From DASPJR01 sp035628505 (GTDB lineage: Bacteria; Planctomycetota; SZUA-567; H5-PLA8): a stretch of 64,000 nucleotides of DNA. The notes beneath the pieces are model-generated. The model worked only from the letters and a program-made list of their open reading frames with translations. It did not search any database and was not told the DNA's origin. Location of the stretch: NCBI GenBank assembly GCA_035628505.1, contig DASPJR010000232.1:49216-113215 (forward strand), read 5' to 3'. A program made the position numbers and the translations under genes. Positions 9,390 to 17,616 of the stretch are shown here, piece after piece. The number at the start of each line of letters is the position of its first letter. Position 1 is the first letter of the stretch.

Positions 9390-9402
9390 ACCCGCAATTG
9401 CT

Positions 9403-10569
9403 TTACTCACCTGCTGCCGCTGCGGCCGAGAGCTTTTCTGTCTTCGGCACGCTCTGCAGAAGCTTCTCGATGACCTTGTCCGTCGTGATGCCTTCGGCCT
9501 GCGCGGTGAAGTTACAGGCGATGCGGTGGCGCAGCACGGACGGCGCGACGGCTTCGATGTCTTCACAGGACACGTGGAACTGCCCATTGAGGATTGCACG
9601 CGCCTTGCCGGCCAGGATCAGATTCAAGCTCGCGCGCGGACCGGCGCCCCAGCTGATCCAGTTCTTGATGAAGTCCGGCGCCTCGCCCATCGCGGGGCGT
9701 GTCGAGCGCACGATCTTCTTGGCGTAGTTGTAGACGTGGTCGGCGACGGGCACGCGCAGAACGATTTCCTGCAGCAGGCTGATCTGTTCGCCGTTGAGAA
9801 CCGGCTTGATCACCGCCTTGCTCGGCGTGGTGACGCGCTTCATGATTTCAAGTTCTTCTGCGTCGCTCGGGTAGTTCACGAAAATTTTGAAAAGGAAGCG
9901 GTCGAGCTGCGCTTCAGGCAGCGGATAGGTTCCTTCCTGTTCCAGCGGATTCTGAGTGGCGAGCACGAAGAACGGAAGCGAAAGTTTGTGCTGCGTGCCG
10001 GCGACGGTGACCGATTTTTCCTGCATGGCTTCCAGCAGAGCGGCCTGCGTCTTGGGCGGCGTACGATTGATTTCGTCCGCGAGACAGATGTTGCAGAAGA
10101 TCGGCCCCTTGATGAAGCGGAAGACGCGCTCGCCGGTGGTCTTGTCGTCCTGGATGACTTCCGTTCCGGTGATGTCGCTGGGCATCAGGTCGGGCGTAAA
10201 CTGGATGCGCTTGAAGGACAGATCGAGACACTTGGCCAGCGAGCTGATCATCAATGTTTTCGCGAGGCCCGGGACGCCTTCAAGCAGGCAGTGGCCTTTG
10301 GCGAAGATGGCGATCAGGACTTCTTCAACGACCTTGTCCTGGCCGACGATCACGTTCGCCACTTCACTCTTGAGCGCTTCGTACGCAGCCTTCAGATGCT
10401 TGACCGCGTCCATGTCGCTCATCTGAGCGCCCGCGGATTCTTTCTGGCCTTCAACGCCGCCGCCGCTGGGACCGCGCAGGATGGCGCCGCACTTGCACTT
10501 CACTTTGCCGTACTGGTCTTCCTGCAGGTTAAATCCGCGTCCGCACTCTTCACATTTTACGATCGGCAT
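9403..10569 (-). CDS. MoxR-family AAA+ ATPase with N-terminal zinc ribbon
   Basis: The 388-residue product opens with a zinc ribbon, CEECG at 6-10 and CKCG at 25-28, that most MoxR proteins lack. The AAA+ core follows: Walker A EGVPGLAKT at about 97-105, Walker B CLADE at about 162-166, then INRTPPKTQAALLEAMQE and sensor 1 LATQNP. The C-terminal lid has DVEAVAPSVLRHR-like spacing. MoxR ATPases act as chaperone-like unfoldases with VWA-containing partners, and four such genes follow on the same strand. The ATG at 10569 has GGAGAG seven bases upstream. It is the first gene of the operon. The ribbon may tether the ATPase to a partner; similar ribbons occur in two other proteins of this window. 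Confidence 0.93.
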   Translation of the reverse strand: MPIVKCEECGRGFNLQEDQYGKVKCKCGAILRGPSGGGVEGQKESAGAQMSDMDAVKHLKAAYEALKSEVANVIVGQDKVVEEVLIAIFAKGHCLLEGVPGLAKTLMISSLAKCLDLSFKRIQFTPDLMPSDITGTEVIQDDKTTGERVFRFIKGPIFCNICLADEINRTPPKTQAALLEAMQEKSVTVAGTQHKLSLPFFVLATQNPLEQEGTYPLPEAQLDRFLFKIFVNYPSDAEELEIMKRVTTPSKAVIKPVLNGEQISLLQEIVLRVPVADHVYNYAKKIVRSTRPAMGEAPDFIKNWISWGAGPRASLNLILAGKARAILNGQFHVSCEDIEAVAPSVLRHRIACNFTAQAEGITTDKVIEKLLQSVPKTEKLSAAAAAGE

Positions 10570-10784
10570 AACGCACTCTCCGCGCTGAAAAGCCCCGTTC
10601 AGAATCTGTGTCTGAATTCCGTAGAACTCACTACACCGATTTTTTCAGCGCGCGTGCTAAAACTTGTGAATTCGGGAAAAACGGTCTAAGAAGCAGATTA
10701 TTCAAAATGTCTGTCTATTTTTTTGTTCAGAATGTTTGCAACACATCCGAACGTCAGCTGTAGTAATGCGTTTTTTGCCTATGG
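10570..10784. other. upstream region of the MoxR operon
   Basis: No gene is visible. The AT-rich core at 10695-10740 probably holds the operon promoter. TTGCAA at about 10736-10741, read on the minus strand, is followed 18 bases later by TAGACA, a poor match. No confident promoter is called. Confidence 0.35.
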
Positions 10785-10831
10785 AAAAACGAGAGAGGCG
10801 GCTTCGCAGCCGCCTCTCCTACATCTTTTTT
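10785..10831. terminator. bidirectional intrinsic terminator after the EF-G-like gene
   Basis: A perfect 11-bp stem (10793-10803 with 10808-10818) closes a 4-base loop. It is flanked by an A-tract at 10785-10789 on the left and a T-tract at 10826-10831 on the right, so it can end transcription on either strand. It lies 70-110 bases past the stop of the EF-G-like gene. Confidence 0.85.
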
Positions 10832-10902
10832 GATTAAAGCATTCAATTTTCGCGCGTTTCTCGTTTTCAGTTAATCGCGAGCGCCACGCCGCTCGCGCGC
10901 GT

Positions 10903-12963
10903 TTACGCTTCAACCTCCTTCACTTGTCGCGACTTCGCAGCGGCGATGACGGGCGCAGCAATATTATTCGGCACGATATCGTAGTGCGAGAATTCCACCG
11001 TATAGAATCCCTCGCCGCCAGTGATCGCTTTGAGCTCGGCGGAATAATTCTGAACTTCGCTGGCCGGAACCTGCGCTTTGACCACCTGCATGTCGCCAAG
11101 CTGGTCCATGCCCTGGATGCGGCCGCGATGGCTGCTCAGGTGGCCGGTGATATCGCCCATGAATTTCGCCGGCACGACGACTTCGAGATTTACAACTGGC
11201 TCGATCAGCTGCGGCCGCGCTTTCTCGAAGGCTTCCTTGAACGCCTCGCGGGCGGCGATCTGGAAAGCGATATCCTTGGAATCGACGTCGTGCGATTTTC
11301 CGTCGTTCAAACGCACGCGGACGTCCACCACCGGAATGCCCGGCCACACGCCTTCAGCCATTTTGTTGGCCACGCCTTTTTCGCAGGATGGAATAAATTG
11401 CCGCGGAATCACGCCGCCGACAATTTCGTCAACAAACTCAAAACCATTGCCGAGATTGGGCTCGATCTTGATCTGAACCTTTCCATACTGCCCCGCTCCG
11501 CCGCTCTGCTTTTTATGCGTGTAGGACACTTCGGCTGTGCCGCCGATCGTCGAACGGTACGGAATCTTGGGCGGGTGCGTCGTCACTTCGATGTGCTGCG
11601 CTTTCAAGCGGTGCAGCATCAGTTCCAGGTGCGTGTTGCCCATTCCGCGGATGACCAGCTCATGTGTCTGCGGATCGACTTCAACCAGAAATGTCGGATC
11701 GCCTTCGGCGAGCTGCTTCAGGCGCTGCGCCACTTTCGCTTCATCGTTGCGGTTCTTGGCCTGGATCGCGAGCGCCTGCATCGGCATAGGCAGTGGGATG
11801 CGCGGAATATACCAGCCCGATTCATCTGTCGTCAGCGTATCGCCGAAGTTCAGATTTTCGTTCTTCGCCACCGCCACGATATCGCCACAGACGACGCCGT
11901 CCTGCTCCTTCAGTTCCTTGCCCTGCACGCGCAGGAAATGCGCGAACTTATCAGGCTTTGCCGCGGACGAACTTTTCGCCACGCCGCCGGCCGGCAACGA
12001 TCCGGAATAGACGCGCACGTAGGAGAGCTTGCCGATGAATGGATCGCGCTTGCTTTTGAAAACCTGCGCGTAAAGCGGGCCGTCAACCGAGGGCGTGATA
12101 GTCTTGTTTTCGATGCCGCCCGGCTTCTCTGGAGCTTTGCGGTGCAGATGCAGCGGCTCATCAAGCGGCGAGGGTGCTTCTTCCACGATGACCTGCATCA
12201 TCTCTTTGAGGCCGATATCCTTCTCGGCCGATACGCACATCACCGGAACGACCATTCCGCTGAGGATGCCTTTGGTGAAGCAGTGCGCGATCTCTTCGTG
12301 CGAGATTTTTTCATCCGACAGGTAGCGCTCCATCACCTTGTCGTCGGCCGAGACGGCCGTCTCCACCAGGCTGGCGTGCAGGTCTTTTGCGCGGGCTTCC
12401 AGATCCGGCGGGCAATCGTGAATGTCATCAAGGAGATTGATGACGCCCTTGAACTCTTTGCCGAGGCCGATGGGCAGAAAAAGCGGAGCGACCGGCTTGC
12501 CGAAAACTTCACGGAGCTGTTCGATCACTTCATCGAATTTCGCACGGTCGTGGTCCATCTTCGTAATCACGAAAACTTTGGGCTTCTCCAGCGCGGTAGC
12601 CATGCTCCAGAGTTTGCGGGTCATCACTTCCACGCCCGCCACAGCGCTAACGGCAATCATCACCGTCTCGCATGCAGCCATGCCTTCTTCCGCGCCGGCG
12701 GCGAAATCTGGAAGGCCCGGACAGTCCAGCAGGTTGATATGCTTGCCCTGAAAATCGAAGTAGCAGACGCCCGTCTCGATGGAATGGCCGCGTTCTTTTT
12801 CATCGGGATCGAAGTCGCTGACCGTGTTTTTCTCAGCGACGCTGCCCTTCTTCTTGATCGCGCCGCCGTCGTAGAGCAGCCCTTCCACCAGCGTTGTTTT
12901 TCCCGTGCCGTTATGCCCCACAAGGGCAATGTTGCGAATGTTCTCTGTTGCGATTTTGGCCAT
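10903..12963 (-). CDS. elongation factor G-like translational GTPase
   Basis: The 686-residue protein has the full EF-G domain order: GTPase domain, OB-fold domain II, domain III, domain IV (YTHKKQSGGAGQYGKVQI) and domain V (GDITGHLSSHRGRIQGM). It is most like the EF-G-like/FusA2 group, not canonical EF-G. The P-loop reads GHNGTGKTT (16-24) instead of a GHxDxGKTT. The switch I region reads ERGHSIETG where RGITI is usual. G3 reads DCPGLPDF (80-87), so the position of the catalytic histidine of DTPGH is Leu. G4 is TKMD (134-137). Ribosome GTPase activity may therefore be weak or differently triggered. The ATG at 12963 follows GAGGGGG. Upstream lies a promoter and structured leader. Confidence 0.88.
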   Translation of the reverse strand: MAKIATENIRNIALVGHNGTGKTTLVEGLLYDGGAIKKKGSVAEKNTVSDFDPDEKERGHSIETGVCYFDFQGKHINLLDCPGLPDFAAGAEEGMAACETVMIAVSAVAGVEVMTRKLWSMATALEKPKVFVITKMDHDRAKFDEVIEQLREVFGKPVAPLFLPIGLGKEFKGVINLLDDIHDCPPDLEARAKDLHASLVETAVSADDKVMERYLSDEKISHEEIAHCFTKGILSGMVVPVMCVSAEKDIGLKEMMQVIVEEAPSPLDEPLHLHRKAPEKPGGIENKTITPSVDGPLYAQVFKSKRDPFIGKLSYVRVYSGSLPAGGVAKSSSAAKPDKFAHFLRVQGKELKEQDGVVCGDIVAVAKNENLNFGDTLTTDESGWYIPRIPLPMPMQALAIQAKNRNDEAKVAQRLKQLAEGDPTFLVEVDPQTHELVIRGMGNTHLELMLHRLKAQHIEVTTHPPKIPYRSTIGGTAEVSYTHKKQSGGAGQYGKVQIKIEPNLGNGFEFVDEIVGGVIPRQFIPSCEKGVANKMAEGVWPGIPVVDVRVRLNDGKSHDVDSKDIAFQIAAREAFKEAFEKARPQLIEPVVNLEVVVPAKFMGDITGHLSSHRGRIQGMDQLGDMQVVKAQVPASEVQNYSAELKAITGGEGFYTVEFSHYDIVPNNIAAPVIAAAKSRQVKEVEA

Positions 12964-13015
12964 GATCGGTTCCCCCTCGATGATCCATAAAGAACGGGCG
13001 GCTCAGAGTGCGCGA

Positions 13016-13048
13016 AAACAAAAAAGCGAGACCCTTTTCAGGTCTCGC
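13016..13048 (-). terminator. intrinsic terminator upstream of the EF-G-like gene
   Basis: On the minus strand an 8-bp stem GCGAGACC (13041-13048) with GGTCTCGC (13026-13033) and a 7-base loop is followed by TTTTTTGTTTT. It sits between the putative promoter and the start codon, the position expected for an attenuator or for the end of a small RNA. Confidence 0.75.
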
Positions 13049-13131
13049 CTTTCATGGTCGGGCCGGGAAGAGCGCCCCCCCACGAGCGCTCTTGCCTTGC
13101 TCCGCACGGTTTGCCATTCGCCAAACCATGA
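13016..13131 (-). ncRNA. structured leader or small RNA in front of the EF-G-like gene
   Basis: About 116 bases on the minus strand lie between a promoter-like sequence and a terminator hairpin. An outer 7-bp stem can form between 13125-13131 and 13052-13058 (TCATGGT with ACCATGA). Inside, an 8-bp stem joins 13068-13075 and 13086-13093. A competing hairpin, 13108-13113 with 13122-13127, overlaps one side of the outer stem, so two alternative folds are possible. It matches no RNA family I recognise. In particular it lacks the conserved SRP RNA loop. It could be a stand-alone small RNA or an attenuator of the EF-G-like gene 53 bases downstream. Confidence 0.5.
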
Positions 13132-13136
13132 CATGA

Positions 13137-13164
13137 TCTATACACCCGTTTAAACCTGCCGCAA
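13137..13164 (-). promoter_or_regulatory. putative sigma-70 promoter for the leader RNA
   Basis: On the minus strand TTGCGG (13159-13164) and TATAGA (13137-13142) are separated by 16 bases. Transcription would start near 13130, exactly at the outer stem of the structured RNA. Confidence 0.5.
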
Positions 13165-13292
13165 GGACGAAAGATAACAGCTTTTGACCCGAATATCACT
13201 CGTTTACAGCTGAGTTCGCTTTATAACTGTCACTGCAGATTTTTTATCCCTTGTTTTTTCCAGCATTCAATTCGGGATATGACCCCGTGACT

Positions 13293-14843
13293 ATGCAACT
13301 CACACCCATCCAGCTGCAAGCATTCGGCCACATGAATTCCATGTTGCCGCGAGCGCACTGCCTGCTGCTGCGCGGCGACGCGGGATCCGGAAAGACCGCC
13401 ATCCTGCGCCAGATCCATGCTCTGCACGGCGGAGCTTTTCTTAACATGGATGCTTTGATCTCCGCGATGCGTTCGCGCCATCCGCTGGCTGTTGAAGAAA
13501 CATTCGAGCAACTTGTGCTGGAGCATCTGGCGGCGCATGCCTGCGTGATCGTTGATGATCTGGATCAGCTGATCACGGTAACGCGCAGCGGCTGCAACTC
13601 CGCGTACCCACGGCAGGACTACTTGAACATGGTCCTGCTCAAGCTGGCCGCGTTCGCGGAAGCCCAAAATAAAAAACTGATCTTTGGCGCGGGGTCAATG
13701 GCCTATGCCCTTTATTACCGTGCGAGCGCGACCTCAATTGGCGACTTTGAAGTCCAGGACTACGCGTTTCTCTGCCATACCTATCTGGGAGCAAAGCTCG
13801 CCAAAGGCATCGATTTCGCCAAGGTTTACCGCTTTGCGCCGTCGCTGAATGCCTATCAGCTCAAGCATGTCTGTGTCGAACTAAGTGAGCGGACAGAGCT
13901 GACGACTGACTTTTTCATCGACTATCTTCGCGAACGGCACATGACGAGCAACGTCAATCTCGGCGAAGTCCAGGCCGTCGATCTTTACGACCTGAAAGGA
14001 ATCGAGAGCATCATTCAGAGCCTCGAAGCCAACCTGATCGTGCCGCTCGAAAACGATGAGCTCGCGCAGAGCCTTAACCTGAAACCCAAACGCGGTGTGC
14101 TGCTTGCTGGTCCGCCTGGCACCGGTAAGACGACGGTCGGACGCGCATTGGCGCACCGGCTCAAGAGCAAATTCTTCCTGGTGGACGGGACAATCATTTC
14201 CGGAACAAGCCAGTTCTACGGCATGATCCATCAGATTTTCGAATCCGCCAAACAGAATGCTCCGTCGATCATCTTCATCGATGACAGCGATGTCATCTTC
14301 GAGAACAACGAAGAAATGGGCCTCTACCGTTACCTGTTGACCATGCTGGACGGCCTTGAAAGCGCCAGCGCCAACCGCATCTGCGTGATGATGACGGCGA
14401 TGGACGTGGGCCATTTGCCTCCTGCGTTAATCCGTTCCGGCCGCATCGAACTCTGGCTGGAGATGCCGCTTCCCAATCAGAAGGCGCGCGGCGAAATTCT
14501 CACCGACCTGGTCGCGAAGCTTCCGGACGAACTGCGCACGCTGGACATTCCCGGTGTGGCAGCAATGACCGAGGGCTTCACCGGAGCGGACTTGAAGCGC
14601 CTGGTTGAGGACGGCAAGACGCTTTATGCGTACGACAAAGTACGCAAGCAGAAGATGCTCGACCTGACCGCGTACTTCATGCAAGCCGTCCGGGGCGTTC
14701 AGGCGAACAAGGCCATTTACGCCCGCGCCGAGCAGCGTGCGCGGCAGCAGCGCCCCAGCCGTCCAGTCTGGTTCGACGGCCCGAGCTCAGGCGATGAAGA
14801 ATCTGTAGTCATGGTTACGGAACTTTCGCAGCCGCAGAGTTGA
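13293..14843 (+). CDS. two-domain AAA ATPase
   Basis: The product is 516 residues from the ATG at 13293; GTG at 13287 or TTG at 13251 would add up to 14 residues. The first domain has Walker A RGDAGSGKT (about 27-35) and a Walker B-like VIVDDLD. The second has Walker A AGPPGTGKTT (about 270-279), Walker B SIIFIDDSD (about 325-333), a sensor-like MMTAMD and an arginine-finger region ALIRSGRIE, then a C-terminal AAA lid (EGFTGADLKRLVEDG). This layout resembles Cdc48/Vps4-type AAA proteins. In both Walker B motifs the catalytic Glu is replaced by Asp (DD for DE). It is divergent from the EF-G-like gene and shares its upstream region; a possible -10, TATAAC, lies at 13222-13227. Confidence 0.8.
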   Translation: MQLTPIQLQAFGHMNSMLPRAHCLLLRGDAGSGKTAILRQIHALHGGAFLNMDALISAMRSRHPLAVEETFEQLVLEHLAAHACVIVDDLDQLITVTRSGCNSAYPRQDYLNMVLLKLAAFAEAQNKKLIFGAGSMAYALYYRASATSIGDFEVQDYAFLCHTYLGAKLAKGIDFAKVYRFAPSLNAYQLKHVCVELSERTELTTDFFIDYLRERHMTSNVNLGEVQAVDLYDLKGIESIIQSLEANLIVPLENDELAQSLNLKPKRGVLLAGPPGTGKTTVGRALAHRLKSKFFLVDGTIISGTSQFYGMIHQIFESAKQNAPSIIFIDDSDVIFENNEEMGLYRYLLTMLDGLESASANRICVMMTAMDVGHLPPALIRSGRIELWLEMPLPNQKARGEILTDLVAKLPDELRTLDIPGVAAMTEGFTGADLKRLVEDGKTLYAYDKVRKQKMLDLTAYFMQAVRGVQANKAIYARAEQRARQQRPSRPVWFDGPSSGDEESVVMVTELSQPQS

Positions 14844-14873
14844 GCGCTCGGGCTTCGCGTTCGCGGCGGATAA

Positions 14874-15935
14874 TTACTTAGCTACCTTTGCCAGCCGGTC
14901 GTCCGAAAACACCGGCTGTGTCCAGGCGAAGCACTGCTGAAGACCCTCATCCGTTTTGCGCGTGTAAGTGATCTTGCTGCGCACGTAAGGCTCATTTTTG
15001 GGAAGAACGTATGCTGCCTGCGTTCCCTTGACGCTCTGCAGAACCTTGCCGCCCTTGCCGATGAAATCGATGCGCCAGCCGGGTTCGCCTTCGGTCACGC
15101 TCTTGGTGATCAGAACCGGGGATTCCAGTTCCTTCAGCGTCGCGGCTTCGTCGACTTCAATTTCATAAGCCGACGTGCTGGCTTTAAGCGCTTTCAGCAC
15201 TACTCCGCTGCTCGAATAGAAATCGCCTTTGAACATTGCCTGCGTGATGGCCTGCGGCGTCAGCTCGCTCGAGCGGACACTAACCCAGCCGCGGCCGGGA
15301 TTGGAAATCTTTGGCCCCCACTTCTTCAGATTGTGCATGTCGTCCGAAGAAACGCCCCACACCACCAGCCCGTCGCTGAGCAGCACATCCCAGAGCACTT
15401 CGGTCGATGGATGCGTCTCATCGCCATCATTGTTCACAGATGGATGGCCATTGTAGAGCTCGAAAAGATGCAGGTTCTTTACCGGCAGGATGTCGGAAGC
15501 CTTCAGCGCCCACTGGAAATTGGGATGGTTGAGAATCGGCAGTCCGCCGGCTTCACGCGTTCCGTCGACATAGTTCTGCACGATCTCGCTCTTGTTCGGG
15601 CTTTTGAATTCCCAGCGTACAAGCCGCATCGTATTGAGCGCGGTCATGTGAACAGACGACGTGATTTCCTGTCCGGGAATAAGTATGAAATCCTTTCGCC
15701 TGTCCTTCGGCAGTTCGACCGTTGCGGGATCAATGTATTTGTTGTGCTCGCTCAGGCACAGAAAATGATAGCCGCGGTCAATGTACCATTGCGCCACTAC
15801 GGGCGGCTCGGAGTCCGCGTGCCCGCACAGAATTGTGTGCGTGTGCGTGTTGCCCTTGTACCATTGGGTAGCCGGTTCAGCGCCGAACACGGAGACTGTC
15901 AACACAACATAAAGGGCTATCAGCACACGCTGCAT
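14874..15935 (-). CDS. secreted PHP-domain metallohydrolase
   Basis: The product is 353 residues from the ATG at 15935, which has GGAG eight bases upstream; an upstream ATG would add 13 residues and spoil the signal peptide. A signal peptide (residues 1-18, cut near VFGA) precedes the PHP domain. GNTHTHTILCGHADS gives the first metal-binding histidines. Further PHP motifs are LCLSEHNKY and PGQEITS near 95, and HPNFQWAL. PHP proteins include histidinol phosphatase and nucleotide phosphoesterases. Secreted versions in sugar-degrading bacteria probably cleave phosphoesters outside the cytoplasm. The substrate is unknown. The gene is divergent from nadK and stands alone. Confidence 0.82.
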   Translation of the reverse strand: MQRVLIALYVVLTVSVFGAEPATQWYKGNTHTHTILCGHADSEPPVVAQWYIDRGYHFLCLSEHNKYIDPATVELPKDRRKDFILIPGQEITSSVHMTALNTMRLVRWEFKSPNKSEIVQNYVDGTREAGGLPILNHPNFQWALKASDILPVKNLHLFELYNGHPSVNNDGDETHPSTEVLWDVLLSDGLVVWGVSSDDMHNLKKWGPKISNPGRGWVSVRSSELTPQAITQAMFKGDFYSSSGVVLKALKASTSAYEIEVDEAATLKELESPVLITKSVTEGEPGWRIDFIGKGGKVLQSVKGTQAAYVLPKNEPYVRSKITYTRKTDEGLQQCFAWTQPVFSDDRLAKVAK

Positions 15936-16034
15936 GTTTTCTCCAATCCAAAGCTCATATCCAGGGGACTGCACTACTGTATACGCCGTTCTGTCTTAGA
16001 AATAGCGAACTGTTTATGGTACTTCAGTCCGCTC

Positions 16035-16895
16035 ATGCAAAGAATTTATGTCATTGCAAACATCAGGCGCAAGCCGGATGTGGCTCCTATTCTCAAGCAG
16101 CTGCTACCGTGGCTGCGGGAACTGGCGACCATCGTCAAAGTCGACAATGGAGGCGATGGCGACTTGAGCCGCATTAAGGCCGATCTTGTCCTCGTGTTTG
16201 GTGGTGACGGAAGCATACTTTCGGTGGCGCGGCGGCTCCATGGGAATCCCATTCCTGTTTTTGGCGTGAACATGGGCCAGCTTGGATTTCTCGCCGAGAC
16301 ATCGCCCGAGGAACTTCGCAAAACGCTACCTTGGGTGCTGCGCGGCGATTATGTGCTTTCCTCCCGGATGATGCTGCAGATCCGCGTCGCCAATGGAATA
16401 TCAGGCAGCAGAAAGCCGCACTCGCCCGCCGAATTCCTGGCGCTGAACGATGCCGTGCTGCTGCGCCTGCCGAAGGCGTCGATGATGGCCGTCGAGGTTC
16501 GCGTCTCCGGCGAAGAGGTGGCGCGCTATAAAGGAGACGGCCTGATCGTCTCGACCGCTACAGGTTCGACCGGCTACAGCCTCTCGGCCGGGGGCCCGAT
16601 CTTAAGTGAACGCCTCAAGGCGATGATCGTCACGCCGATCTGTCCGCACACGCTGGCCAACCGGCCGATCGTTCTGTCCGGCGATGAGACTTTGGAAATC
16701 CGCGCTGAAACGCGGACGGGCTCTCCAGTTGAGCTGGTCATGGACGGCCAGGTAAGCTGCTCGCTGACCAGCGGCACGGTGGTGACCGTCGCGCGCGCGC
16801 CGCACGAATTCAACCTCGTCACCGTCGGCCGCAAAGGCCGCTACGAGATCATCCGCGACAAGCTGCACTGGGCCGGGTGGGTGAAGGAACGGTAG
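16035..16895 (+). CDS. nadK: NAD kinase
   Basis: The 286-residue product phosphorylates NAD to NADP using ATP. The signature FGGDGS lies at about 55-60. The second conserved block, GDGLIVSTATGSTGYSLSAG, lies near 164-183. The C-terminal VMDGQ motif is near 236. The start at 16035 gives MQRIYVIANIRRKPD, the expected first strand of the fold. The reading frame stays open for 700 bases upstream, but that sequence is antisense to the PHP gene and is not coding. No strong Shine-Dalgarno is visible. Confidence 0.95.
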   Translation: MQRIYVIANIRRKPDVAPILKQLLPWLRELATIVKVDNGGDGDLSRIKADLVLVFGGDGSILSVARRLHGNPIPVFGVNMGQLGFLAETSPEELRKTLPWVLRGDYVLSSRMMLQIRVANGISGSRKPHSPAEFLALNDAVLLRLPKASMMAVEVRVSGEEVARYKGDGLIVSTATGSTGYSLSAGGPILSERLKAMIVTPICPHTLANRPIVLSGDETLEIRAETRTGSPVELVMDGQVSCSLTSGTVVTVARAPHEFNLVTVGRKGRYEIIRDKLHWAGWVKER

Positions 16896-16911
16896 CGTTG
16901 GTGTCTGAACG

Positions 16912-16920
16912 TGGTATAAT
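16912..16920 (+). promoter_or_regulatory. extended -10 promoter of the toxin-antitoxin remnant
   Basis: TGGTATAAT is a perfect TATAAT box (16915-16920) with the extended TG one base upstream. No good -35 box is needed for this class. It lies 48 bases before the antitoxin-like ATG, right after the nadK stop. Confidence 0.7.
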
Positions 16921-16967
16921 CGAAGTATGGAGTAAAAAGTCTGGTGTTTTCAGGCTTGGGGTTTGCC

Positions 16968-17192
16968 ATGACAATTCAGTTTCAAACCGAAATTCAAGAT
17001 GACACCATTAAGCTGCCGGAGAATGTGCAGCGATGTGTTGGTAAAGGTAAGCGCGTAACGGTTACCATAACCGAAGAAAGCAATACTCCACCCAAGCGCC
17101 AGAGTCGTCTTCGTGAATTGATGGCAAATCCGGTGCGGGTGGAAAACTTCGTTCCAATGACGCGTGATGAGATTTACGAGCGCGATGAGTGA
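16968..17192 (+). CDS. antitoxin-like small protein (AbrB/VapB type)
   Basis: The product is 74 residues from the ATG at 16968; an earlier in-frame start at 16944 would add eight residues. The N-terminal half has the short-strand pattern of swapped-hairpin antitoxins (QTEIQDDTIKLPENV, then KGKRVTVTI). The C-terminal half is a flexible toxin-binding tail ending in MTRDEIYERDE. It overlaps the PIN reading frame by eight bases (ATG of the PIN gene at 17185, stop at 17190-17192), the classic layout of VapBC operons. Since the PIN gene appears broken, this antitoxin may be an orphan. Base composition is lower in GC than the neighbours, consistent with mobile origin. Confidence 0.65.
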   Translation: MTIQFQTEIQDDTIKLPENVQRCVGKGKRVTVTITEESNTPPKRQSRLRELMANPVRVENFVPMTRDEIYERDE

Positions 17193-17616
17193 CCTTGTTT
17201 TTGTCGATTCTAACATTTGGCTTTACACACTTTTCGAAAACCCGCAGCATACGCCAAACGAGCCATATCCCTCGCGGTTACTGATACTCAGTGCGCCATC
17301 AGCACACAAGTTATCAGCGAGGTGTGCGTAAACATGAAAAGAAAAGCGGCTTACGCAGAGCCCGCAATCAGGAACGTGATTGAAAGTTTTTTTGAAGATT
17401 GTGTGGTTGTTCCAATCAACCAGGAGCTATTGCTGACGGCCTCACGACTTAGAGAACGATACGCTCTTTCCTTTTTCAATGGCCAAATCGTAGCCGCCGC
17501 GCTTGCTGCGAAGCACAACTCTTTATTCGGAAGACATGCATCATGGCCTGATTGTTGACGGGCGGCTGAAGATCGTTAATTCCTTTGTTGAAGAGGCACC
17601 GGAGACTGCTCAAAAG
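17185..17616 (+). pseudogene. PIN-domain toxin (VapC-like), two compensating frameshifts
   Basis: The first frame reads MSDLVFVDSNIWLYTL, a PIN start with its Asp, to about 17250. Homology then continues one frame away (AKRAISL, then STQVISEVCVN with the conserved Glu) to about 17515. It then returns to the first frame for LYSEDMHHG, the usual PIN C-terminus. The two shifts cancel. The position of the third acidic residue reads SFFNGQIVAA where SFWDALIVAA is typical, so Asp may be Asn. After the second shift no stop occurs before gltX: the PIN frame runs in phase through VNSFVEEAPETAQ into the gltX ATG at 17617. Read errors cannot be excluded, but two shifts in one gene favour decay. Confidence 0.7.

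Noticed and set aside
10924..12990. Long plus-strand open frame opposite the EF-G-like gene
   Set aside because: The minus strand carries all EF-G domains. The plus-strand translation is His/Arg-rich and lacks any known fold.
13016..13131. SRP (4.5S) RNA, tmRNA or 6S RNA
   Set aside because: The conserved SRP loop (GGAAGNAGCAG-like) is absent, and neither the tRNA-like ends of tmRNA nor the 6S open bubble can be formed.
15333..16034. Upstream extension of nadK
   Set aside because: It is antisense to the PHP gene. The family starts at the ATG at 16035.
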